In this document: positions 35,976 through 44,367 of the stretch, one piece after another
Numbering within the stretch: position 1 is the first letter of the stretch
Layout of the letters: the number at the start of each line of letters is the position of its first letter
Origin: an uncultured Alphaproteobacteria bacterium
GTDB taxonomy: Bacteria; Pseudomonadota; Alphaproteobacteria; HIMB59
Assembly (NCBI GenBank): GCA_902610255.1
Contig: CACLUX010000009.1
Coordinates: 1 to 49,811 of the forward strand
Direction of reading: 5' to 3'
DNA length: 49,811 nt
The notes under the pieces: generated by a model
The model's database searches: none
Seen by the model: the letters and a program-made list of their open reading frames with translations, nothing else
Told to the model about the DNA's origin: nothing
Translations under genes and position numbers: made by a program

Positions 35976-36151
35976 TGTCAGCAGAAATCATAATGCCTAT
36001 TATTTATTTTGTATGTCTACTGATTTTAGTAGGACCTCATTTTTTGGATACAAACTCTTCTTTAAAACAGTTTTTGAGTAATTTAAGTATATGGGCATTA
36101 ATAGTAATTGTAATTACTCTGTCTTATCAGGCCTATAATTATTTTACTTAA
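35975..36151 (+). CDS. Small two-helix membrane protein
   Basis: A 58-residue protein of unknown function. It has two hydrophobic helices: residues 5-20 (IIMPIIYFVCLLILVG) and about 38-52 (SIWALIVIVITLSYQAY), with PHFLDTNSSLKQFLS between. Its ATG overlaps the channel stop (TAATG), so the two are very likely translated together, and it might be an accessory of the channel. That is inference from position. Small proteins with a WALI-type last helix are common in Alphaproteobacteria. It overlaps the convergent metallohydrolase gene by 4 bases. Confidence 0.7.
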   Translation: MSAEIIMPIIYFVCLLILVGPHFLDTNSSLKQFLSNLSIWALIVIVITLSYQAYNYFT

Positions 36152-37185
36152 ATTTTCTTTGTTTGACCGTGAGTCATATAAGAAAACTCATCTTTGCTTA
36201 TCTTTAACTGTTTAGTTAGATCTCGAAGTAATTTTATTGGTTCATCCATAGGTTCATCTGTTAATTGAAATGTTCCCCAATGCATCGCTATAGATTTTTT
36301 AGATTTAACATCTTTGTGAATTTGAATTGCTTCTTCAACATTACAATGTGAGTCTTTCATAAACCACCTGGGGGCATATGCTCCTATGGGTATTGTTGAT
36401 AAATCAAATGATCCAAACTTTTTTTGAATATCCTTAAAATCTTTTGAATATCCAGTATCCCCTACAAAAAAATACTTAAAATTATTTGCTTTAACAACCC
36501 AACCACACCAAAGAGTTTTATTTGTATCGTTAAATGTTCTCTTACTCCAATGTTGTACCGGAACAGAATGAATTTCTAAGTTTTTGAACTGAGTCATTTG
36601 CCACCATTCATGTTCTATAACATTTCTTGCACCTAATTTTGATAAAATATCTCTTAATTTAAGTGGTACGAAAAATGTAGGTTGATTTAAATTTTGTTTT
36701 TTTAATAAAAGCTGGATAGTCTTTGAGTCAAGATGATCATAGTGATTATGAGAAATTAAAACAAAGTCAATAAATGGCAGTTCCTCTATTTTTAATCCAG
36801 GAGGTGTTGTTCTTGAAGGCCCCATAAAACTTAGAGGTGATGCTCTTTTTGTGAAATGGGGGTCAGTTAATATATTTATACCATCAATTTGTAGTAAGAA
36901 AGTTGAATGTCCAATCCAAGTAATTGTATTTTCAGATTTATTAGATTTTAAGTATCCTGGGTCATTTTCAACCATAGGAAATGCAATCGGTTCCGGCTTA
37001 ATTGACTCCCTCCTCCATTTCCAAAAATCTTTGAAACTACTTTTATGTGAAACGTAGTTATTGACAAAGACCCCATCTATTAGATTGAAAGGTTTAAAGA
37101 GAGTGTTTGCCATAATTTTTGTTTTTAGAATTACAAAAGATAATGAGAAAAGTATAACCTTTTTTATAAAATCTCTTCTGTGCAT
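36148..37185 (-). CDS. Tat-exported metallo-beta-lactamase-fold hydrolase (NAPE-PLD-like)
   Basis: The 345 residues start with a twin-arginine type signal (HRRDFIKKVILFSLSFVI), so export of a folded, metal-bound enzyme is likely. The core shows TWIGHSTFLLQIDG, DPHFTKRASP, metal-binding SHNHYDHLD, a VQHWSKR segment, GDTGYSKDF and AMHWGTFQL. This order is that of the UlaG/NAPE-PLD branch, which includes N-acyl-phosphatidylethanolamine phospholipase D. A role in lipid turnover is thus plausible but unproven. It lies 22 bases downstream of the GATase-like gene. Confidence 0.88.
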   Translation of the reverse strand: MHRRDFIKKVILFSLSFVILKTKIMANTLFKPFNLIDGVFVNNYVSHKSSFKDFWKWRRESIKPEPIAFPMVENDPGYLKSNKSENTITWIGHSTFLLQIDGINILTDPHFTKRASPLSFMGPSRTTPPGLKIEELPFIDFVLISHNHYDHLDSKTIQLLLKKQNLNQPTFFVPLKLRDILSKLGARNVIEHEWWQMTQFKNLEIHSVPVQHWSKRTFNDTNKTLWCGWVVKANNFKYFFVGDTGYSKDFKDIQKKFGSFDLSTIPIGAYAPRWFMKDSHCNVEEAIQIHKDVKSKKSIAMHWGTFQLTDEPMDEPIKLLRDLTKQLKISKDEFSYMTHGQTKKI

Positions 37186-37206
37186 CTAAATTAAGTTAAT
37201 AAAAAA

Positions 37207-37932
37207 CTAATTATTAATTATTTTAACGAAGTTTTTATACATTTGGTTGCACTGCATCATCATAGTATCAATTTCTTTAGATACCAAATCTTTCATTTGA
37301 GGTAAGGCATCGGCCCCAAGAGATTTTTCGAGAGCATTTTTATATTCAGGAACTTGAGCCCAATCATCAACAGTAGTTTTTCGAATTTCTAAATGAAATT
37401 GAATTCCATAGGCATACTTATCATAACCAAAAATTTGATATTTTGTTGAGGGTGAAGTGCCTATAACTCTCACTTTAGAGTTAGTTTCCAAACCTACTAC
37501 TTCATAAGAATGCCATTGTAATGCTTTTATTTTATTTGGAAGAAAATCAAAAATATGATCTTCTTTGGCACTTGTCTCAATGTTAATATCCAATACGCCA
37601 ATTTCAGGTGGTTTAGACTCAACTACCTTTCCTCCCAATACTTCACCTAAAAGCTGACATCCTAAGCAAAAACCTAAAAAAGGTTTCTTGAGGTTTAAAA
37701 CATATTCACCTATTGCTTTTTTTTCAGCTACTAACCATGGATATTGATCCTCCATAAATGTATCCATAGGTCCGCCCATACAAAGCATAGCGTCAAATTC
37801 ATCTAAATTATTTGGAATACTATCACCCTCATCCAATTGGATAGTTGTTATACTATGACCATCTTCTATAAGAAAATCTTTAAACGTCCCAGGATCCTCA
37901 ATTGAAATATGTTGAAGAGATATAAATTTCAT
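37207..37932 (-). CDS. Class I glutamine amidotransferase-like protein
   Basis: A 241-residue stand-alone GATase1 domain. MCMGGPMDTF and FLGFCLGCQLLGEVLGG hold the oxyanion loop and the nucleophilic Cys, and the His-Glu pair is in GIQFHLEI. Such GuaA-like proteins (YfeJ-type) often act on gamma-glutamyl compounds or transfer amide nitrogen in small-molecule pathways. No partner synthetase is adjacent, so its reaction is unknown. It precedes the Tat-exported hydrolase on the same strand. Confidence 0.88.
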   Translation of the reverse strand: MKFISLQHISIEDPGTFKDFLIEDGHSITTIQLDEGDSIPNNLDEFDAMLCMGGPMDTFMEDQYPWLVAEKKAIGEYVLNLKKPFLGFCLGCQLLGEVLGGKVVESKPPEIGVLDINIETSAKEDHIFDFLPNKIKALQWHSYEVVGLETNSKVRVIGTSPSTKYQIFGYDKYAYGIQFHLEIRKTTVDDWAQVPEYKNALEKSLGADALPQMKDLVSKEIDTMMMQCNQMYKNFVKIINN

Positions 37933-37966
37933 TAAATTAAATTAATTTGAACTCAGTAAAGTGGCA

Positions 37967-37980
37967 CGCTTTGTAAAGCG
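37967..37980. terminator. Short GC-containing hairpin between lipoprotein and GATase genes
   Basis: CGCTTT and AAAGCG form a perfect palindrome (CGCTTTGTAAAGCG), usable as a 5-bp stem with a 4-base loop, 6 bases after the lipoprotein stop on the minus strand. There is no long T tract after it, so termination would be weak or need extra factors. It could also protect the end of the lipoprotein message. Confidence 0.4.
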
Positions 37981-37986
37981 CTAAAC

Positions 37987-38151
37987 TTAATCGTCGTCGT
38001 CGCCGGTTACAGTATCTTTAACTTTGTTATAACCTTTAGATACGGCACCCGCTACAGTGTCATAAGCGTCATTAGCTTTTTCGCTCACAGTTGCACAGCT
38101 AGTGATTAAAAAAAATGAAGAAAGTATTATTAATATTAGTTTTTTTGACAT
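37987..38151 (-). CDS. Small lipoprotein (entericidin-like)
   Basis: This 54-residue protein has a lipoprotein signal peptide with lipobox LITSC (Cys19), then a short soluble tail of small and charged residues (ATVSEKANDAYDTVAGAV) ending in DDDD. The pattern fits the entericidin/small-lipoprotein group with a single amphipathic segment. It is probably anchored in the outer or inner membrane. It stands alone, followed by the hairpin at 37967. Confidence 0.78.
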   Translation of the reverse strand: MSKKLILIILSSFFLITSCATVSEKANDAYDTVAGAVSKGYNKVKDTVTGDDDD

Positions 38152-38240
38152 TATTGGATTATCAGAAATCTTACAAAAATGTCAATTTATTTAAATGATA
38201 ATCTTAAATATATTTCATAAAGGATGATAAAACTTTTATA

Positions 38241-39080
38241 ATGATAGAAATTTCTTTAAATGAGGATCAAAAAAAAGATTTTCAAAAAAATGGTTTTTTG
38301 ATTATTGAGAGTTTTCTTGATTCTACCCATTTTGAGCGATTGTATGAAAGGTTTCATAGTTTATTTAATGGAAACTTTGAAACAGGTATTGAACCTGATG
38401 AGTGGAATTGGAAGTTTGAAAGTGGACCCAAAGATGTTACTAGACAAATTTGTAACGCTTGGAAATCAGATAATTCTATAAAGGAAATAGTTTGCAATGA
38501 ATTTTTAGGAAAAGCTTGTGCTGAACTAATGGGCTGGAGTGGATCAAGACTTTTACAAGACAATGTTCTATGGAAACCACCGGGAGGTAAAACTTTAGCT
38601 TATCATCAAGATGCTGCATATGATGATTGGATTGTACCGCAAACTATGATGACATGTTGGATGCCCATCGATAATGTCGATAAAGAAAAAGGGACACTTG
38701 AATATGTAAAAGGTTCACACCTCTGGGGATTAAGTCCTCCTAAAGGACAATTTCATTCTCCTAGAGATTATAAAAAAGAGTTAAATGGTTATGCTTCAAA
38801 ATTAAATAAGGAAATTCAAATTCAATATGTTGAAGTTCCAGCAGGTGGAGTAGCATTTCATCATGGATACACTTGGCATGGATCAGGTGTTAATAATACA
38901 AACAGTAATAGAAGGGCAATAGTTGCTCATTGTGTTCCCTCTGACTCTAAGTTTCATCCAACAAACACAGGAGGTACTGCGAGAATTTATAAAAAATATA
39001 AAAAATTAGAAACAGATGAGCTAGATGAAAGTTTTTTTCCAATTATTTGGACAAAGGAAGGATATAGAACAAATGTTTGA
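38241..39080 (+). CDS. Phytanoyl-CoA dioxygenase (PhyH) family protein
   Basis: A 279-residue Fe(II)/2-oxoglutarate dioxygenase. The metal ligands are in LAYHQDAAYDDW (H-x-D) and AFHHGYTWHGSGVNN (distal His), with a later Arg in NRRAIVAHC for 2-oxoglutarate. GFLIIESFLDSTHFERLYE is a typical N-terminus. Substrates of bacterial members range widely, including lipids, halogenated and phosphonate compounds, so no substrate is assigned. Its end overlaps the DUF1192 gene by 8 bases. Confidence 0.9.
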   Translation: MIEISLNEDQKKDFQKNGFLIIESFLDSTHFERLYERFHSLFNGNFETGIEPDEWNWKFESGPKDVTRQICNAWKSDNSIKEIVCNEFLGKACAELMGWSGSRLLQDNVLWKPPGGKTLAYHQDAAYDDWIVPQTMMTCWMPIDNVDKEKGTLEYVKGSHLWGLSPPKGQFHSPRDYKKELNGYASKLNKEIQIQYVEVPAGGVAFHHGYTWHGSGVNNTNSNRRAIVAHCVPSDSKFHPTNTGGTARIYKKYKKLETDELDESFFPIIWTKEGYRTNV

Positions 39081-39249
39081 TGAAGATGAGCCAAAAAAAA
39101 CAAAACCAATTGATTTAGATGATTTGAGTGTTGAAGAAATTGAGGAGATGATTGGCAATCATAAATTAGAAATCAAAAACTTAGAGATTTTATTGAAAAA
39201 GAAAAAAGACAAACTTAAATTAGCAGATCAATTTTTTAAAAAGAATTAA
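39073..39249 (+). CDS. DUF1192 family protein
   Basis: A short acidic-then-coiled protein of 58 residues, MFDEDEPKKTKPIDLDDLSV followed by EEIEEMIGNHKLEIKNLE and a Lys-rich heptad helix. The start and the LSVEEIEE region match DUF1192, a small alphaproteobacterial family of unknown function. A longer frame from 39025 exists, but conserved residues begin at the ATG at 39073. It overlaps the convergent DUF1330 gene by 4 bases. Confidence 0.85.
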   Translation: MFDEDEPKKTKPIDLDDLSVEEIEEMIGNHKLEIKNLEILLKKKKDKLKLADQFFKKN

Positions 39250-39536
39250 TATCCCTCTATTAATATGAGGTCACTTTTTGTACTATTTTGCCTAATTTTC
39301 ATAGCCTCTGAGTATTCAACAGACTCATAACATTTTTTTGCATTTTCAAAGCTTTCAAACTCTACTACGGTAGTTCTGTCTACAGGCCATTCCCCTTCAA
39401 AAACTTCTGTTTTTCCACCTCTAATTATGTATTTACCCCCATATTTTTTCATCACTTCAGTTGATAAAGGAGGATATTTTTGAAATAATTCAAATTTGTG
39501 AATTGAAACTCTCACAATGATGTATCCTTTTTTCAT
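39246..39536 (-). CDS. DUF1330 family protein
   Basis: The 96 residues form a ferredoxin-like alpha-beta fold typical of DUF1330 (dimeric alpha-beta barrel): GYIIVRVSIH at the start, YGGKYIIRGGKTEVFEGEW, VVEFESFENAKKCYESVEYS and the ending SDLILIEGY. Function is unknown; relatives are stand-alone cytoplasmic proteins. It faces away from the DUF2141 gene across a gap with DnaA boxes. Confidence 0.9.
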   Translation of the reverse strand: MKKGYIIVRVSIHKFELFQKYPPLSTEVMKKYGGKYIIRGGKTEVFEGEWPVDRTTVVEFESFENAKKCYESVEYSEAMKIRQNSTKSDLILIEGY

Positions 39537-39753
39537 AACAAAGGATAAATTAATACTTTTAAACAGAGTTATCCACAGTTATTCATTATGCAGGTAGTTT
39601 ATTGGTTGAATGATGATAACACATTTCTAATTAATTAAAAAAAAAACCATGTTTTTCAAGTTTTTTTTGTAGTTTGTTCTTTTGTTTTAAATCTAATCAA
39701 ATTGTTTGTACAACTTTTGCAAAAATACATTAATCTTTTAAAAGTTATGCACA
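39537..39753. other. AT-rich gap with DnaA boxes, candidate replication origin
   Basis: The gap contains a perfect DnaA box TTATCCACA (39569-39577), a second good box TTATGCACA (39745-39753), and two 7-of-9 matches: TTATGCAGG (39586-39594) and the minus-strand TTATCATCA (39611-39619). Between the boxes is a nearly pure A/T tract with long T runs (about 39630-39715), which could act as an unwinding element. The flanking genes diverge. No dnaA, parA, parB or hemE is in the window, so this is a candidate only. Confidence 0.4.
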
Positions 39754-40187
39754 GCTATTTGGCTAGTATTAAATTGATCATTTATTTCCTGATTTTTCAG
39801 GCTTTTTTTGTAATAAAAACTTCATATTCAGATCATCTCACAGCAAAAATCACAGGTTTTGTTGATGCTTCAAGCCCAATTCACATTCTGGGGTATGATA
39901 GGAAATATTATTTCGAGGATAATTCCGCACCTCTTTTTATTGTTGTAGAGCAGGATATAAACAAATTTAATAATGTTAATTTAAAAGCTTTCCCACATAT
40001 TAATATAGGCCTGTTTGCCTTTCAAGATACTGATGGAAATGGAGAATTTTCAAAAGATTTTAAAGGTCAACCTCTAGAACCATTCGGGTTTTCATTAAAC
40101 CCAGATTTAAATTTTGAAGATGTTGTTTTTGAAAATATAGTTTTTGATATGACTAAATTTCAACAATTGGAAATTCGACTTAAGTAA
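39747..40187 (+). CDS. DUF2141 family secreted protein
   Basis: A signal peptide (about [20 protein letters not shown]) is followed by a domain with the DUF2141 marks: [19 protein letters not shown], then [15 protein letters not shown] and FEDVVFENI. These proteins are exported and their role is unknown. I start at the ATG at 39747, which gives a charged, hydrophobic leader; a longer frame from 39702 (TTG region) is open but lies in the A/T-rich candidate origin. The 3' end overlaps the convergent cysNC gene by 8 bases. Confidence 0.8.
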   Translation: MHSYLASIKLIIYFLIFQAFFVIKTSYSDHLTAKITGFVDASSPIHILGYDRKYYFEDNSAPLFIVVEQDINKFNNVNLKAFPHINIGLFAFQDTDGNGEFSKDFKGQPLEPFGFSLNPDLNFEDVVFENIVFDMTKFQQLEIRLK

Positions 40188-42045
40188 TAATATTCAATAT
40201 TTTTTTTACAGCCTTACTTAAAGAAACTTTAGAGGTATCAATTTCCAGTTCAGGATTTGTAGGTTTTTCATAAATACTGTCTATACCTGTGAAGTTTGGT
40301 ATTTTACCCTGTCTTGCTTTTTTATATAAACCTTTAGGATCTCTTTTTTCAGCTACTTTCAAAGGAGTTGAAATATAAATTTCTTTAAAATCATTCTTTT
40401 CAAAAAGTGATCGAGCCATTTCTCTCTCTAATCTAAAAGGCGATATAAAAGCAGTGATAACAATTAGTCCGGCGTCACACATAAGTTTTGCCACCTCTGC
40501 AACTCGCCTTATATTTTCAACTCTATCTTTGTCTGTAAAACCTAAATCTTTATTTAATCCGTGTCGGATATTGTCTCCATCTAGAATGTATGTTTTTTTA
40601 CCTTGAGAATATAATATTTTTTCTAGTTCATTAGCTATAGTTGATTTTCCTGATCCCGAGAGACCAGTCATCCACAGCACTTGACCTTTATGACCATTAA
40701 TCTTCTCTCTTAAATTCTTATTGATTGTTAAGTTTTGAAGTTGAATATTTTGTGATCTACGAAGAGAAAAGTTTATCATTCCCATTCCAATAGTTTGATT
40801 ATTAATTGGATCAATAATTATTAAAGATCCCAAAATTTTATTTTCTTTAAAAGTTGAAAAGGGAACAGTTTTATTAAATGAGATAGAAATTTCTGCAACA
40901 TCATTGAGTTTAAGTTCATTTCCAGCAGCGAATTCTAGGGTATTTACATCATATATTTTTTTTATGTTCATAATTTTAATACTGGTTGAGATATTATGAA
41001 TTTTTGCTAAATAAGTTCTTCCAGTAAAACCCTTATCCTCTGACATCCAAATAACATTCATGTTAAATTGGTCAGCAATATCAACTGTGGAGTTTTTTGA
41101 GCAGAGAATATCGCCCCTAGAGGTATCTATCTCTTTGTCTATGGTAATTGTAATACTTTGCTTTAAATTAGCTGTTTTAAGTGATCTTTCACCTACAAAA
41201 ATATCTTTTACTTTTACTTTTTGATTTGACGGAAGAGAAATTAACTCATCACCCTTTCTAATTTTTCCCTCAGCGATGGTTCCTGAATATCCTCTGAAAT
41301 TTAAATTAGGTCTATTGACACTTTGAACAGGAAGTACAAAGCTGTCTGAGCTTTGTATTTTAGTTTTAGTAGTTTCTAAATAGTCAAATAGTGTTTTATC
41401 ATTGTACCATCTCATGTATTTAGATTTTTTGTGAATATTATCTCCCTTAAGTGCTGATATAGGAATACTTTGAATATTTTCAAAATTTAATTTTTTTGAG
41501 AATAATTTGTATTCAGAGCTTATTTTTTCGTAAATATTTTTATCATAGTTAACTAAATCCATTTTATTAATTGCCAAGACAATATTTTTAATTCCAAGAA
41601 GAGATACAATAAAAGAATGTCTCTTAGTTTGTGTAAGTATGCCATTACGGGCATCAACAAGTAAGATAGCTAACTCAGCTGTTGAGGCCCCAGTCGCCAT
41701 ATTTCTAGTATATTGCTCGTGACCCGGTGTATCTGCTACAATAAACTTTCTTTTGCTACTTGAAAAAAATCGATATGCAACATCTATAGTAATACCTTGT
41801 TCTCTCTCAGCTGATAAACCATCGACCAGTAATGCAAAATCTATATTCTCACCTTGTGTTCCATATTTTTTTGAGTCGTTTTTTAAGGAAGCAACTTGAT
41901 CATCAAATATCATTTGAGATTCATAAAGCATCCTCCCAATTAATGTACTTTTACCATCATCAACAGATCCACAAGTGATAAACCTTAATAGATTAAGGGA
42001 AGCTTGACTTTTTAAGTATCTGCTAATTGTACCGGCTTTATACAT
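40180..42045 (-). CDS. cysNC: Bifunctional sulfate adenylyltransferase subunit 1 / APS kinase
   Basis: This NodQ-like fusion has 621 residues. The N-terminal CysN GTPase part (about 1-430) shows [32 protein letters not shown] and AINKMDLV and drives ATP sulfurylase with CysD. The C-terminal APS kinase (about 445-621) has [33 protein letters not shown], and the phospho-acceptor Ser in ITAFISPFR. Together they make PAPS from sulfate. The partner cysD lies immediately upstream on the same strand, separated by no bases. Confidence 0.96.
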   Translation of the reverse strand: MYKAGTISRYLKSQASLNLLRFITCGSVDDGKSTLIGRMLYESQMIFDDQVASLKNDSKKYGTQGENIDFALLVDGLSAEREQGITIDVAYRFFSSSKRKFIVADTPGHEQYTRNMATGASTAELAILLVDARNGILTQTKRHSFIVSLLGIKNIVLAINKMDLVNYDKNIYEKISSEYKLFSKKLNFENIQSIPISALKGDNIHKKSKYMRWYNDKTLFDYLETTKTKIQSSDSFVLPVQSVNRPNLNFRGYSGTIAEGKIRKGDELISLPSNQKVKVKDIFVGERSLKTANLKQSITITIDKEIDTSRGDILCSKNSTVDIADQFNMNVIWMSEDKGFTGRTYLAKIHNISTSIKIMNIKKIYDVNTLEFAAGNELKLNDVAEISISFNKTVPFSTFKENKILGSLIIIDPINNQTIGMGMINFSLRRSQNIQLQNLTINKNLREKINGHKGQVLWMTGLSGSGKSTIANELEKILYSQGKKTYILDGDNIRHGLNKDLGFTDKDRVENIRRVAEVAKLMCDAGLIVITAFISPFRLEREMARSLFEKNDFKEIYISTPLKVAEKRDPKGLYKKARQGKIPNFTGIDSIYEKPTNPELEIDTSKVSLSKAVKKILNIIT

Positions 42046-43518
42046 TTAAAAATAACCATCAATTTTTTTGATTTCCATTGAGCTACTTGAATCTGTATCG
42101 ATAGCTCTTCCTTGTCTTTCGGATGTTTTGGATTGAAGAAGTTCAAGAACAATGTCTTCAAGTGAATTTGCATTTGATTCAATAGCACCAGTTAAGGGAT
42201 AACAGCCAAGTGTTCTGAACCTAATACTTTTTAATTCAATTTTCTCTTTAGATTGAATATAAAATCGATCATCATCGACCATAATTATCATTCCATCTCT
42301 CACGACTACAGGTCTAACTTTTGCAAAATATAAGGGAACTATTGGTATTTGTTCTTGGTAGATATATTGCCAAATATCTAATTCTGTCCAATTAGATAAG
42401 GGAAAAACCCTTGTGCTTTCACCCTTATTGACTTTAGAGTTATATAAAGACCAAAGCTCTGGACGCTGATTTTTGGGGTCCCATTGATGAGAGGGGTTTC
42501 GGAATGAAATAACCCTTTCTTTGGCTCTTGATTTCTCCTCATCTCTTCTTGCTCCACCAAAAGCAGCATCGTATTTATACTTGTCCATGGCTTGTTTTAG
42601 ACTCTGAGTTTTCATTATATCAGTGTGGAGAGCAGAGCCATGATCAAAGGGATTAATATTTGATTTAATACCATCAGGATTAATATGTGTTATTAGCTTC
42701 ATACCACTATTTTTTTCCACCCAATTTCTAAATAAATACATTTCTCGGAACTTCCATCGAGTATCAACATGTAGTAGGGGAAATGGGGGAAGACTAGGGT
42801 AAAAAGCTTTTTGAGCAAGCCTTAACATCACTGAACTATCTTTTCCTATTGAGTAAAGCATGACAGGATTTTTTGTTTCACTAACTACTTCTCTAATAAT
42901 ATGAATACTTTCCGCTTCTAGATCTGACAGATAGCTGTTTGGAGGTAAATTAAATTTATTTAGTAGTTTCGTATCATTAATTTTGAAGTTATTTATATAA
43001 AATAAATATTCAGGAAAATGAATTGAGAATTTTGATTTATTATTAATTTGATTTTCGTCAATTTTTTGATCGAGAAAAATTTTAAGAAGATAAGTGTCTG
43101 GAAAAATAATAATATTTTTTTTTCTTAATTTTGAGAAATATTTTAAACTCTCTGAAATATCTTTTATTTTATTTGATTTAACTTTGACCCATAGTCTTCC
43201 ATTACGTCTATCATTTGCAAATAAAAATTTATTATTATTTACCTCAACGTATTGGATAAACAAAATAAGTGATCTTTGTTTTTCAAATTTTTTTATGGAA
43301 TCTTCATAAATTAATTTGTTTATATGGCCTGCATGTATGTTTAAAAAGCTTCCTATATTTAAATTTTCTGGAAATATTGATATTTTTTCCAACCACCTTT
43401 CATAAGATCTTTTTGTTTTAAATAATTTTTTACTAAAAAGGAATTTATAATGACTATCACTATCCCAGGCAGGAAATTTTATTGATGGGTTAATTTTAAA
43501 AAATAAAGTATGATTCAT
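42046..43518 (-). CDS. cysD: Sulfate adenylyltransferase subunit 2 with a novel N-terminal extension
   Basis: From about residue 195 to 490 this is a full Cys[16 protein letters not shown]-loop [57 protein letters not shown] and a C-terminal [16 protein letters not shown]. CysD is normally about 300 residues. The first ~190 residues (for instance [11 protein letters not shown] and [11 protein letters not shown], with LWVKVKS near 110-116) match no family I know; no signal peptide or membrane helix is seen. There is no Met between residue 1 and the catalytic domain, so an internal ATG start cannot explain it. Immediately followed by cysNC and divergent from cysQ. Confidence 0.93.
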   Translation of the reverse strand: MNHTLFFKINPSIKFPAWDSDSHYKFLFSKKLFKTKRSYERWLEKISIFPENLNIGSFLNIHAGHINKLIYEDSIKKFEKQRSLILFIQYVEVNNNKFLFANDRRNGRLWVKVKSNKIKDISESLKYFSKLRKKNIIIFPDTYLLKIFLDQKIDENQINNKSKFSIHFPEYLFYINNFKINDTKLLNKFNLPPNSYLSDLEAESIHIIREVVSETKNPVMLYSIGKDSSVMLRLAQKAFYPSLPPFPLLHVDTRWKFREMYLFRNWVEKNSGMKLITHINPDGIKSNINPFDHGSALHTDIMKTQSLKQAMDKYKYDAAFGGARRDEEKSRAKERVISFRNPSHQWDPKNQRPELWSLYNSKVNKGESTRVFPLSNWTELDIWQYIYQEQIPIVPLYFAKVRPVVVRDGMIIMVDDDRFYIQSKEKIELKSIRFRTLGCYPLTGAIESNANSLEDIVLELLQSKTSERQGRAIDTDSSSSMEIKKIDGYF

Positions 43519-43523
43519 TATAA

Positions 43524-43551
43524 TTGACTATTTGTCGTATTATTGGATAAA
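43524..43551 (+). promoter_or_regulatory. Candidate cysQ promoter
   Basis: TTGACT (43524-43529) and GATAAA (43546-43551) are spaced by 16 bases, with a start expected near 43558, about 43 bases before the preferred cysQ ATG. The -35 is good and the -10 moderate. This supports the start at 43601 over an upstream TTG. Confidence 0.45.
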
Positions 43552-43600
43552 TACAAAAAATAATCTAAATGTATATAAAAAAAAGTCAAAATTTAAAAAA

Positions 43601-44365
43601 ATGACAAATAATCACATAATACGACAATTTGAGTTTTTCAATGAAATCAGCGAAAATCTTGAGTTATGTTCTCAAAAAATTCTTAATATTTATGAGAATT
43701 ATGATCAAAGTATTGAATATAAAAACGATAAAAGTCCATTAACAGAAGCAGATTTAGCATCACATGAGCACATCTCTGATTTACTATCTTCTATCTCAGT
43801 TTACCCCATAATTTCAGAGGAGGGTGAGCAAAAGTACACTGATGAGCCAAAATACTGGTTAGTTGATCCTTTGGATGGAACTAAAGAATTTATAAATAAG
43901 AATGGTGAATTTACAATTAATATTGCTTTGATTAATAACAATTATCCCACCCAAGGGTTTGTTTATATTCCAAAAGATAAGACATTATTTTTTGGGGGTC
44001 TTAACAAAGGATCATACAAGTTATTAAATGACAATATCAAATCTATTTCTGTACAATCACCATCCGATAAATTAAAGATTGTTATGAGCAGAAGTCATCT
44101 TAATAATGAGACTAAAACTTATTTATCTCAGTTTAATAATTTTGATACTCTACAAGCCGGTAGTTCTTTAAAGTTTTGTATGATAGCAGAGGGTTTGGCA
44201 GATTTATATCCTAGGCTGGGATCTACTTCTGAATGGGATACTGCAGCAGCACAAGCGGTAGTAGAAGGAGCAGGTGGTACTGTAAAAGACTTAAAAGGAA
44301 ATAGGTTGAAGTATTCAAAGAAAGATATAATCAATCCTCATTTTATAGTTAGAGGTAAAATCTAA
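43601..44365 (+). CDS. cysQ: 3'(2'),5'-bisphosphate nucleotidase CysQ
   Basis: CysQ hydrolyses PAP (3'-phosphoadenosine 5'-phosphate), the by-product of PAPS use, to AMP. The 254-residue inositol-monophosphatase fold has KSPLTEADLASHEH, IISEEGE, LVDPLDGTKEFINKNGEFTI and EWDTAAAQAVVEGAGG, the metal-binding signatures. I use the ATG at 43601; a TTG at 43532 would add a Lys/Tyr-rich stretch that overlaps the promoter. It diverges from cysD, linking PAPS formation and removal of its waste product. It ends two bases before the convergent xerC. Confidence 0.93.
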   Translation: MTNNHIIRQFEFFNEISENLELCSQKILNIYENYDQSIEYKNDKSPLTEADLASHEHISDLLSSISVYPIISEEGEQKYTDEPKYWLVDPLDGTKEFINKNGEFTINIALINNNYPTQGFVYIPKDKTLFFGGLNKGSYKLLNDNIKSISVQSPSDKLKIVMSRSHLNNETKTYLSQFNNFDTLQAGSSLKFCMIAEGLADLYPRLGSTSEWDTAAAQAVVEGAGGTVKDLKGNRLKYSKKDIINPHFIVRGKI

Positions 44366-44367
44366 AT

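Noticed and set aside
39025..39072. Upstream extension of the DUF1192 protein
   Set aside because: It lies inside the PhyH gene in another frame, and the family's conserved start is at 39073.
40671..40681. DnaA-box-like CATCCACAG near 40.67 kb
   Set aside because: It is only a partial match, isolated, and inside conserved cysNC coding sequence.
43532..43600. TTG-started extension of cysQ
   Set aside because: The added residues are Lys/Tyr-rich, unlike CysQ, and the region holds a plausible promoter; the ATG at 43601 fits the family.
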